Source of the DNA: a virus
IMG/VR virus record: IMGVR_UViG_3300046004_000518
Span: 1 to 64,000 of that record
Length of the DNA stretch: 64,000 nt
Reading direction: 5' to 3' (one strand)
Of this stretch, positions 8,599 through 15,637 are shown piece after piece (within the stretch, counting starts at the first letter, position 1; each line of letters starts with the position of its first letter). Both the position numbers and the translations under genes were made by a program. Under the pieces are notes generated by a model. The model was given only the letters and a program-made list of their open reading frames with translations. It ran no database searches and was not told the origin of the DNA.

Positions 8599-9330
8599 TT
8601 ATTTGCTTTGTGCAGGTAAAATATAGTTGTAAGTTGCCATGCCGCTATCAACAGTAATCTGTGCTGCACCTTCATCACTAATACGGAATGTTTTATCACC
8701 TGGCAGGTTAAGAATACTAATAACTGCCGCAACTGGCCATGACCACCCTTTAGTTAAAGTACCAGCAACATCGCTTTGGAATACAAAGTTACCAGCATGA
8801 CTACTATGATCACCAAAGAACAATTTTAAGTCAGTGCCTTCTGTTTTAGCAGTAAACGTAGTTTCGTCACTGTTAGCACTTGCTTGGAATTTTAAACGTA
8901 AAATGTTAGCAACTGTTGGTTGGAACTCAACGTTCCACTTAACACCTTTAAACTTAACTGTTTTAAGTTTGTCATTGACAATTTCTGAACTCATAAAACG
9001 ATAGTCATTTTTAAAGTCGCCTGCTTTGTTTTCAAAGTGTAGGCCTACCGGAACTGATTCACCATTGCGATCTTGTCTAGTTAATGAAATCTTAGCATCG
9101 TCTTTGTATTCTGGAATGTTAAGGATAGTGTTTAGTTTGCCTAAGTTTGGCATACCAAATGTACCAACAAACTCTGGCACTGGATTGTTTACTTTTGCCT
9201 GTACAATAACTGAACGATCTTCAGCAATTGCTTCGATGCTTGTTTCTGTATCTGTGCCTGTTACCTTAACTAGGTCAATAATACCCAGTCCGTACGTATT
9301 TTTAACGATGTCTAATAAATGATCACGCAT
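8599..9330 (-). CDS. 45: DNA polymerase sliding clamp (T4 gp45-like)
   Basis: 243 residues, close to T4 gp45 (228). It starts with a helix (HLLDIVKNTYGLGIIDLVKV), then shows PEFVGTFGMPNLGKLNTILN and KDDAKISLTRQD, the clamp's central helix-strand pattern (compare L-x-G-x-L-x-L-V-x-D-D-A-E-I). The C-terminal half repeats the beta-alpha-beta layout (PTVANILRLKFQ, PVAAVISILN) and ends in a beta-strand MATYNYILPAQ. It forms a ring that holds gp43 on DNA and, in T4, activates late transcription. It sits just downstream of gp43 with its own promoter at 9360-9388 and SD AGGAGAAC before the ATG. Confidence 0.75.
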   Translation of the reverse strand: MRDHLLDIVKNTYGLGIIDLVKVTGTDTETSIEAIAEDRSVIVQAKVNNPVPEFVGTFGMPNLGKLNTILNIPEYKDDAKISLTRQDRNGESVPVGLHFENKAGDFKNDYRFMSSEIVNDKLKTVKFKGVKWNVEFQPTVANILRLKFQASANSDETTFTAKTEGTDLKLFFGDHSSHAGNFVFQSDVAGTLTKGWSWPVAAVISILNLPGDKTFRISDEGAAQITVDSGMATYNYILPAQSK

Positions 9331-9359
9331 GTAGTTCTCCTAATAAAGTGTTATAATGT

Positions 9360-9388
9360 ATTGTATATGATGTATTTAGAAAATGCAA
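9360..9388 (-). promoter_or_regulatory. sigma70-type promoter of the sliding clamp gene
   Basis: On the minus strand TTGCAT (9383-9388), a 17-base spacer, then TACAAT (9360-9365), 30 bases upstream of the gp45 ATG. The -10 region TCATATACAATA is identical over 12 bases to that upstream of dsbA (13959-13987). Confidence 0.6.
9373..9379 (-). promoter_or_regulatory. T4-like late promoter box CTAAATA
   Basis: CTAAATA on the minus strand inside the spacer of the sigma70-type promoter, upstream of the sliding clamp gene. It would allow late as well as early expression. Confidence 0.4.
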
Positions 9389-9402
9389 GAGATATGGTAA
9401 AA

Positions 9403-10659
9403 TTATTTTTCAATTATGGAGCCTAATACCTGATGCGCTTTTGATGTGGTAAGTATTCCAAATTTTTGAGCAGTTATCAGTATAGATATATTTTCTGCCA
9501 CGGCTAGTTCGTTTGATGATAAAATAGTATAACCCAAGCGATTGAATAGTTTTTCTAAAATCAGGTTGATTGTGTAATTAAAATATTTTTTATCATCTGT
9601 ATTGTGCAAAAACTGCATATTGCATATTAACTTGCCACCAGGCCTTAATAACTTGTTAAACGTAGCAAGTAACTGTTCGATAGTTGATAGATCAAATAAG
9701 TTTAAAAAATTACAACAGGTAATACAACCAAATTGTCCCTGCGGCAATATAGAATAATCGTTATCAACCGTGTATACTCTTAATCGTTGTACATATTCGA
9801 TTGGGTAATTATCAAGTAACGCAGAAAGATTATCGTTGTTGGGGCGGTTTACTACATACAACGGATCTGCGGTAACCATACAATCAATCCATTCTTTTGA
9901 ACTAGGATTAATTTGTAATCCGGGATAGTGCCAGTCGCAGTGTGATCGAATAGTTAACAATGTTAAATTTAATATATGTTTATCGTCGGGCAATATATCG
10001 GGCAATAAACATGTTTTTATAAATTCTTGCTGATACTCTTGAGAATTACACAATTCATTTATTTTAGCTATGGCAATCGATTCTGATAATTGCAGACTAA
10101 CAGTGTTGATATTATTATCTATATTTTTAATTAATGCCCATAGAAAATTAATACTAGCATTAAGAATTTTATTATTTGTTATTAATAAATTATCGGCACT
10201 TGTTCGAATTAATTGATTTTGTTGTTTATCTAATTTTCGACTATCTTTCATCAACTGTCGATTTTCAGTTAATAATGTTCGTCTAGTCTGATCTAATATT
10301 CGACAGTCATTATCTATTCGTCGACTTTCGGCAAGTAATGCTCGACTTTTCTTTAATTTTTGCTGGCGCAGTACTTCTAACCGTTGACTTTCTTTAATTA
10401 ATTGTTGGGCTCGGTTAACCTTTTGCCGACTCTTAGTGGCCATTTGTTGATTAATTTTAATTCGTGCATAATTGGCGGTATCAACAGCTCGACTGCGTTG
10501 ATCTCGATAATATCTTGCAATTTCCTGATATATTACACTGTCGGGCCCCGATGATTCTGCTAATTTATCTATATCTTCTAAACGAAAATGATCGATTATA
10601 CTAGTCAGGGTTTGTTTACGTGCAAGTAATTCATCTAATTGTTTTTGAATATCATTCAT
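9403..10659 (-). CDS. Coiled-coil protein with C-terminal methyltransferase-like domain
   Basis: 418 residues in two parts. Residues 1-190 form a long heptad coiled coil with a striking run of short repeats in which S-R/Q-x-L/I-D/E recurs (ESQRLEVLRQQ, ESRRIDNDCRIL, DSRKLDKQQNQL). Residues 195-418 resemble a class I SAM methyltransferase: YVQRLRVYTVDND as the acidic strand-two end, FGCITCCNFLNLF as the motif IV position, and LNKLLRPGGKLICNMQF as the post-motif strand. The glycine-rich motif I is weak, so activity is uncertain. It overlaps the gp43 stop by one base. Confidence 0.55.
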   Translation of the reverse strand: MNDIQKQLDELLARKQTLTSIIDHFRLEDIDKLAESSGPDSVIYQEIARYYRDQRSRAVDTANYARIKINQQMATKSRQKVNRAQQLIKESQRLEVLRQQKLKKSRALLAESRRIDNDCRILDQTRRTLLTENRQLMKDSRKLDKQQNQLIRTSADNLLITNNKILNASINFLWALIKNIDNNINTVSLQLSESIAIAKINELCNSQEYQQEFIKTCLLPDILPDDKHILNLTLLTIRSHCDWHYPGLQINPSSKEWIDCMVTADPLYVVNRPNNDNLSALLDNYPIEYVQRLRVYTVDNDYSILPQGQFGCITCCNFLNLFDLSTIEQLLATFNKLLRPGGKLICNMQFLHNTDDKKYFNYTINLILEKLFNRLGYTILSSNELAVAENISILITAQKFGILTTSKAHQVLGSIIEK

Positions 10660-13322
10660 TAATCAAAACTAAACAATGCATCAAATGTAGTCTTAATGTC
10701 TGTGCTTTCGGTAATATTCCAGTTTAGCACACCTAGTAAGTTTTCTACTTTTTGATCAACGATTGTTGACTCCATTAAATCATTATCAAATGGCAGGTCT
10801 TTGAACCATTGCGGAATATGAGTTCCATCTGTTGGATAGCCTACACTAGTAAACCCAATTGGATTATCCTTTAACTTGCACACAATAGTTTTCATGCCAT
10901 CGACAATACTAATTGAATAGTTATCACCATGCATACGCTTTAGGTTATTCCAATTCATAGCCGCACGTACATGCCCTGGCATATTAGCACGACCTTCACG
11001 TTCTTCTGCTTTGGTAAACTTGGTTAGATTGTTTACACGTTTAGGCGTGCCTTTCTCCCAAGCTGGCCTATCTTGGAACGCAAGTTTAAACTCACGTACC
11101 ATATCAATAATAGCAGTCTTATCTACACCAGTAAGTGTCGCTAGTAAAATATCACTTAAGAAATCTTGCACAACCTTAGGAGTATCGGAACGTTTTAAGT
11201 CTAAGCCCATGGCTTTAACTTTACCCGGCTTGCCATGTGTATCCATTCGCTTGCCATCTAAGTCTGTAATCAGCACAGCATACCGTTTCTTCTTAATAAA
11301 CAAACCTTTACTTGCAACCAACTCTCGCCCGCCTTTAATTACACTACCCATTTCACGTGGTACATGAAACGCACGTTCCATCATAGCTGGAAAACTTTCA
11401 TTAACTTGGTCTGAAATATCATCGTACAGTTTAATAGCAATACTAGGATTCCAATCCATAGTACCAGCTTCGACTTCATCTTTAATCATAGGCCAAGCAC
11501 TAAAATAACAGGAGTCGGTATCACCATATATAATGGCATCGCCTGTGTGATCATACACACCTGTCAAGCATTCATTAATAAACGCATCCATGTGCTTGGC
11601 AATAGTACGACCGGTGAGTGTAGTTGATTGTCCAATCCGCTTATCAAAGAAACGACAGCCCGGATTAAGTAGCGCACCATACAGACTGTTCAAGTTAATC
11701 TTCTTAACCAACTGTCGTTTATCCCAGAACGCAATCTCTTCTGGGTCAGTACATGAACGCATCTTAGCCTGTAGTTCTTTACGTTCAGCATACCAGCGTT
11801 TTAATAAACCTGGGACAACTGCTTCTTTCTCAAAACTAAAGATAGTACCGTTGGCACTGAGTATCCAAGGTTGATTACTATCGAATATCAACTTCCATAC
11901 TTCGGCCGCACTGTGTACAGTACTTTCACCAGAAGTTTCCCAATCGATTGTAAGCTCGATGCCGGGTTTACTTTCCATAACCGCAGTATACTCCAGGGTA
12001 GCGAACAAGCCCTCCCAAGCATCTGCGAAACTTGACTTATTAGCCATCTTTTCATTGATGTAATGGTCGGTCATGATAGGACGTATCTGTCCAATAATCG
12101 ACTCTGGCCCCATGTTTAACGCACGAATTGCACTTGGGTATAGTGAGTTAATATCAACTGACCCAATCCAATCATGCATGCCTGCTTTAGGAGTTGCTAC
12201 ATACGCACCTGCCGCTTGTGTATCGCCCATGTCGTCTCTGTTTTTACGATTAGGAACAATTAAGCCTTGTTGATGTGCTTGGTTAATAATAGCCTGTTCA
12301 GTAACTGCCACAGCACCCATAGTTGTTTGTAGCAACACTGTGTTGTCATGTGCTAGTTCGTTGGCTAGGTCTAAGAAGCGTAGTTTCTTATCTAGTTTAC
12401 CTAGCAACATAGTATCCTGACGGTTATAGTCAATAAACTTAGGAAAGTCTTTGTTGTACAATTGATCCAATGTACCTTCATAAGCAACCTTGCGCTCATC
12501 TAGTTCATATTCACCGATAGCATCCAAACTATAACTATGTCGTTCTTCATAGGTATATTTACGGTATAGTTGCATGTAGTCTAAATGCACCCTGCCAATC
12601 AAGTCAAAAGTGATGTTTGCGGCGCCAAAACGTTCAAATTCACGCTGTTTTGGGTACTGACCCCATAGACAAAAGCGTCTAGTGTCATCTTTACTTAACA
12701 CACGTGTAACACGCCCAATAGTATATGGAATATCATAGCCTTCACTGTTCCAGCCACTTAACACATCTGCATCATCGATTAGATTAAGGAATGTATCCAA
12801 CATGTCTGCTTCACGTTCAAACATAAAACAGTTTTCATATTGGTCGCATATTTCTTGCGCAGTTTCCCAACTATAGCTCTTGGGCGGAATAACAAGTGTA
12901 ACTAACTTGTCTAGCCAATCTAAGTAAACTGATATGGCTGTGATAGGATTGAATGGATCGCTGGTAGGAGCATACCCACGTGCTGGGTCAAAGTCTGTTT
13001 CAATATCCCAAAACGCAGTTTGTAGTTTAGGTGAATCGACACCAAGATAGTTATCTGATAAACAACGGAATACAGGATTGATATCACTTTCCCATATCCG
13101 CTTGCCTGATTGAATACGTGTCTCTTTATGAAATTCTTTACCTATACGAGTGCTGAATCGACTTACTGGAGTGTCGTATACAGTACGATACTTGCCTTTA
13201 GGATCGTCCATGTACATGACATAATTTGCTGGATACTCGACATACTCACGTATACCTTCTTTTCTTTCTACTACATAGATGCGATCTTTTGCTCTATCGA
13301 ATAATGCATCGACGTATGAAAT
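10659..13322 (-). CDS. 43: DNA polymerase, family B (T4 gp43-like), likely AUU start
   Basis: All family B motifs are present: Exo I WDIETDFDP, Exo II GWNSEGYDIPY, Exo III YNRQDTMLL, Pol A VDINSLYPSAI, Pol B KKINLNSLYGALLN and Pol C YGDTDSCYF, so both proofreading and synthesis should work. The first ATG in frame (13217) cuts into conserved-looking N-terminal sequence; the frame continues upstream (ISYVDALFDRAKDRIYVVER, then EGIREYVEYPANYV) to a TAA at 13335-13337. No ATG, GTG, TTG or CTG lies in that stretch. A full SD, AAAAGGAG, ends six bases before an ATT at 13320-13322, which I take as the start (887 residues). A start at 13217 would give 852. Confidence 0.9.
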   Translation of the reverse strand: MSYVDALFDRAKDRIYVVERKEGIREYVEYPANYVMYMDDPKGKYRTVYDTPVSRFSTRIGKEFHKETRIQSGKRIWESDINPVFRCLSDNYLGVDSPKLQTAFWDIETDFDPARGYAPTSDPFNPITAISVYLDWLDKLVTLVIPPKSYSWETAQEICDQYENCFMFEREADMLDTFLNLIDDADVLSGWNSEGYDIPYTIGRVTRVLSKDDTRRFCLWGQYPKQREFERFGAANITFDLIGRVHLDYMQLYRKYTYEERHSYSLDAIGEYELDERKVAYEGTLDQLYNKDFPKFIDYNRQDTMLLGKLDKKLRFLDLANELAHDNTVLLQTTMGAVAVTEQAIINQAHQQGLIVPNRKNRDDMGDTQAAGAYVATPKAGMHDWIGSVDINSLYPSAIRALNMGPESIIGQIRPIMTDHYINEKMANKSSFADAWEGLFATLEYTAVMESKPGIELTIDWETSGESTVHSAAEVWKLIFDSNQPWILSANGTIFSFEKEAVVPGLLKRWYAERKELQAKMRSCTDPEEIAFWDKRQLVKKINLNSLYGALLNPGCRFFDKRIGQSTTLTGRTIAKHMDAFINECLTGVYDHTGDAIIYGDTDSCYFSAWPMIKDEVEAGTMDWNPSIAIKLYDDISDQVNESFPAMMERAFHVPREMGSVIKGGRELVASKGLFIKKKRYAVLITDLDGKRMDTHGKPGKVKAMGLDLKRSDTPKVVQDFLSDILLATLTGVDKTAIIDMVREFKLAFQDRPAWEKGTPKRVNNLTKFTKAEEREGRANMPGHVRAAMNWNNLKRMHGDNYSISIVDGMKTIVCKLKDNPIGFTSVGYPTDGTHIPQWFKDLPFDNDLMESTIVDQKVENLLGVLNWNITESTDIKTTFDALFSFD

Positions 13323-13328
13323 TTGAAA

Positions 13329-13352
13329 CTCCTTTTACCGCTTATGGCCGGT
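13329..13352 (-). promoter_or_regulatory. gp43 ribosome-binding site with adjoining hairpin
   Basis: AAGGAG at 13329-13334 decides the unusual ATT start of gp43. Directly upstream, ACCG (13349-13352) and CGGT (13337-13340) can pair around an eight-base loop GCCATAAG, with the stem abutting the SD. T4 gp43 represses its own translation through a hairpin with an eight-base loop at this place. The stem here is only four base pairs, so the parallel is suggestive. Confidence 0.45.
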
Positions 13353-13389
13353 TAACCTTGTGCTTGTACGTAAAGTGTACGACTCTTTT

Positions 13390-13398
13390 ATTATAACA
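13390..13398 (-). promoter_or_regulatory. Extended -10 promoter candidate for gp43
   Basis: TGTTATAAT on the minus strand, a perfect TGnTATAAT extended -10 box, about 70 bases upstream of the gp43 start. No TTGACA-like -35 lies 17 bases further up, which resembles T4 middle promoters; no MotA box was identified. Confidence 0.4.
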
Positions 13399-13678
13399 TT
13401 AATAGCTTATAGTAGCCTACTAAATCGATTAAAAATATAGTTACGCTGGTCATTAATAGACCAAAACTGCCTCTACTTGCCGCTGAATAGATACTAATAG
13501 ACAGGGCAGTAAAAAACATTGGATATACTACTAACAACGGAACATTGGGTACAGTTAATGTAAATGTCATTGCAACCGCAAAGTTCAATGCCCAATTGAC
13601 TGTTTCTAATATTAGTCGTATTGGGTGGCTATGCCAATCTCGACGAATAAATTCAACAGTTTTGTGCCAATTGATCAA
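13391..13678 (-). CDS. Small membrane protein
   Basis: 95 residues. After a charged start (HKTVEFIRRDWHSHPIR) come about three membrane segments: ILETVNWALNFAVAMTF, VPLLVVYPMFFTALSISIY and GLLMTSVTIFLIDLVGYY. It overlaps dsbA by four bases (ATGA) and ends just before the gp43 promoter region. Unknown function; small membrane proteins at this place next to replication genes are common in marine T4-like phages, by general knowledge. Confidence 0.6.
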   Translation of the reverse strand: MINWHKTVEFIRRDWHSHPIRLILETVNWALNFAVAMTFTLTVPNVPLLVVYPMFFTALSISIYSAASRGSFGLLMTSVTIFLIDLVGYYKLLML

Positions 13679-13932
13679 AGTGTACGACCAACTGTTTCTA
13701 AAATATCAGTAACAGTTTCGTGATCTTCGTTTGTCTCACCAAATTTAGATTTTTGTGCAATTTTAATTGCTTTTTTAAGTAAGCTCGGTTTAATTTCCAA
13801 TTCTTCCGCTACTGCTTTGATTGTATCGCTAAGGCCTGCACTTAAATCTTCTACTTCTTGTAGTACTTGTACGCCCTCATTGACTATTTGTATAAGTTTT
13901 GCCTTTTGTTCAGCTGAAAACATTAATGCCAT
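13675..13932 (-). CDS. dsbA: DsbA-like double-stranded DNA-binding protein
   Basis: 85 residues, the size of T4 DsbA (89). The C-terminal half (LEIKPSLLKKAIKIAQKSKF, then HETVTDILETVG) follows the T4 DsbA pattern of a helix with L-L-x-x-A/L, a basic segment and an E-T-x-x-V-x-x-L-x-x-T/V ending; the N-terminal half is a single helix. T4 DsbA binds DNA and stimulates late transcription in vitro. It has its own strong promoter at 13959-13987 and SD AAAGGAAT before ATG. Confidence 0.65.
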   Translation of the reverse strand: MALMFSAEQKAKLIQIVNEGVQVLQEVEDLSAGLSDTIKAVAEELEIKPSLLKKAIKIAQKSKFGETNEDHETVTDILETVGRTL

Positions 13933-13958
13933 TGTGTCATTCCTTTAGTTAAAAATAT

Positions 13959-13987
13959 ATTGTATATGAATTACTTATCGGAGTCAA
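13959..13987 (-). promoter_or_regulatory. sigma70-type promoter of dsbA
   Basis: Minus strand TTGACT (13982-13987), a 17-base spacer and TACAAT (13959-13964), about 19 bases before the expected transcription start and 27 before the dsbA ATG. Shares TCATATACAATA with the sliding clamp promoter. Confidence 0.65.
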
Positions 13988-13996
13988 GCGGTATGG

Positions 13997-14416
13997 TTAA
14001 GATATTCTACATTTCCGTAGAACTTGGGTAACTGTTGTAAATTCTAATGCTAAATCATCGTAAATATCTTCTACAGGCCTAACTACAAACGCACGTGTAA
14101 CATAAGCAGATTGACCCATTTCAGCATAGTAAGTGTCACTGGGCCAACGGCGCTTGTTCCATTCCATTGCGTTAATTAGTAAGCATTCATCACCTACATC
14201 TTTAAGCAATACTTTGCGTTGAGCTACTGGTAAGTTGGCACTGGCCATTAGTTTAATACCCACAGGTTCTGTATTGACCTGTGGTTTGTCTAGAAAGTGT
14301 GCGAATAAGTGTACAACGTATGCTTCTACATTGTGGGTTAGTGTAATTGAAAGCGATGTTTCTGCTTCTTTAATAAGCTCATAGGATTCTTTAACGTAAG
14401 TTTCCCAATTGGTCAT
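13997..14416 (-). CDS. Conserved hypothetical protein
   Basis: 139 residues from the ATG at 14416 (MTNWETYVKESYELIKEAE), one base after the metallopeptidase stop at 14418-14420; a longer upstream frame is rejected because it would overlap that gene. The sequence mixes helices (NVEAYVVHLFAHFLD) with QRKVLLKDVGDECLLINAMEW and a basic KRRWPSDTYYAEMG. The central part suggests a globular protein; no family recognised. Confidence 0.55.
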   Translation of the reverse strand: MTNWETYVKESYELIKEAETSLSITLTHNVEAYVVHLFAHFLDKPQVNTEPVGIKLMASANLPVAQRKVLLKDVGDECLLINAMEWNKRRWPSDTYYAEMGQSAYVTRAFVVRPVEDIYDDLALEFTTVTQVLRKCRIS

Positions 14417-14417
14417 A

Positions 14418-15230
14418 TTACCACTTACGACAGCTCCAATATCTGGCAGATGTTCTTGGTCCTGGGTTAGCACAGTTATGACGTGCTCTAAATGACTTGC
14501 GACGTGCTGGATTAGATTTCTTAATACGCATGTTAGGATCACCAAAGTTTACTTTTTTGATGTTGCCTGTGCTAGGATCTTTAACGTAGACTTTAAACTT
14601 CTTAACATCACCTTGCATTGGTTTGCCTAAGGGAACTTTGCGGCCGTGATATTCAGCTTCATCTAGTTGTTCATCTTCGTTGTACCACAGTTCACCGTAG
14701 GCTTCAAAGAATTCATCACCATCATATGATTCTTCAATGGGTACACAGTTGTTTACACGTGTGTCACCTTTCATTTTAGTGCCTTGCTTTTTGTAACCTT
14801 TCCAACATTTAGCATCTAAACGTTGTTTACTTTCTGGCAATACTACAGAATCTGTAGTTAAATAGTTGGGGAATTTTTGGTTAAACAAACGCATAATAAC
14901 ACCAGCTTCTGCATTGGCTTCGTCCTCAATCGGACTGCCTGTTTCGCCGGAAGTGCTATCAAGTTGATCGTCTTGCCCTTGCGCATAGTGTACCATTTCG
15001 TGTGCTAGTGTACGCAATACATCAACAGGATTACGTTGGTCAACAACTACATAAATTACTTGTTCATCATTAACATAACGACCGAACGTTGTATCATCTA
15101 ATGATTTAACTAAACGAATTTTAGGAATGCGATCTAACTTTAAATGTTTAATGGCAATAGGCAAGAAGTCACGCAATGCATCAATTAGCGTAGCTTCCTT
15201 GGGTTCGTCAAACATTTCAAATAAGTTCAT
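14418..15230 (-). CDS. Zinc metallopeptidase-like protein fused to a basic phage domain
   Basis: 270 residues. The first 115 are a small zincin: LAHEMVHYAQ gives His77-Glu78-x-x-His81, and IEDEANAEAG near 101-110 offers the third, acidic ligand. Residues 135-160 (CWKGYKKQGTKMKGD, NCVP) form a Cys-containing module. The C-terminal 70 residues (FKVYVKDPSTGNIKKVNF, then RRKSFRARHNC, RYWSCRKW) are a basic Cys module. The N-terminus MNLFEMFDE and an internal QLDEAEYHG resemble prohead-protease substrates, so the protein may be packaged and cut between its parts. Nine bases before it lies the 89-residue gene's stop. Confidence 0.6.
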   Translation of the reverse strand: MNLFEMFDEPKEATLIDALRDFLPIAIKHLKLDRIPKIRLVKSLDDTTFGRYVNDEQVIYVVVDQRNPVDVLRTLAHEMVHYAQGQDDQLDSTSGETGSPIEDEANAEAGVIMRLFNQKFPNYLTTDSVVLPESKQRLDAKCWKGYKKQGTKMKGDTRVNNCVPIEESYDGDEFFEAYGELWYNEDEQLDEAEYHGRKVPLGKPMQGDVKKFKVYVKDPSTGNIKKVNFGDPNMRIKKSNPARRKSFRARHNCANPGPRTSARYWSCRKW

Positions 15231-15242
15231 ATTGACTGCTGC

Positions 15243-15512
15243 TTATTCAGTTAACAGAGTTGCTACAAACGCTTGACCTGCAAGTATTGCATCTGTGTAT
15301 ACAGTTTTATCGGTACTATCGGCAATAATATAATCTCTAGCTAAAATTATTTCTAAATGCAATATATTAGCATTTATTCTATCGTAAATCTCTTTGCTAC
15401 GCACATCTTCGGATACTAATTGATTAATTAAAGTTACGCTATCTAATGCATTTTTTAAATGCAATACAGTGCGTTCTTCGCTGCTAAGTGGTGTTAAATT
15501 TTGGTAAGACAT
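15243..15512 (-). CDS. Small helical protein, unknown
   Basis: 89 residues, predicted all-helical: ERTVLHLKNALDSVTLINQL, then IYDRINANILHLEIILAR. No recognised motif. The segment DYIIADSTDKTVYTDAIL has a regular acidic pattern. An A/T-rich leader with TAAAGGAAAT supplies a ribosome-binding site. Possibly a structural or chaperone protein for the fibre gene upstream. Confidence 0.5.
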   Translation of the reverse strand: MSYQNLTPLSSEERTVLHLKNALDSVTLINQLVSEDVRSKEIYDRINANILHLEIILARDYIIADSTDKTVYTDAILAGQAFVATLLTE

Positions 15513-15549
15513 TATACATTTCCTTTATTAATTAATGTTTCTAATGCGT

Positions 15550-15633
15550 CTAAACGAGCAAGTAATGTGGCCCAAGAAAGCGTACCTCAAATGCAGAGCA
15601 GCAAGCTCCGCATTTCATACAATCAAATGTCAT
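15550..15633 (-). CDS. 27-residue Cys-rich peptide, possible gene remnant
   Basis: Lies in the gap between the fibre gene and the 89-residue gene. The reading frame MTFDCMKCGACCSAFEV... has CxxCGxCC, like the start of YkgJ-type metal-binding proteins, but stops after 27 codons. In a second frame of the same DNA, TLSWATLLARLDALETL up to 15513 looks like the typical C-terminal tail of a phage structural protein. Likely a scar of rearrangement; translation uncertain. Confidence 0.3.
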   Translation of the reverse strand: MTFDCMKCGACCSAFEVRFLGPHYLLV

Positions 15634-15637
15634 TTAA

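Noticed and set aside
13997-14545. Longer 182-residue frame
   Set aside because: The first 43 codons overlap the metallopeptidase end; ATG at 14416 follows its stop by one base.
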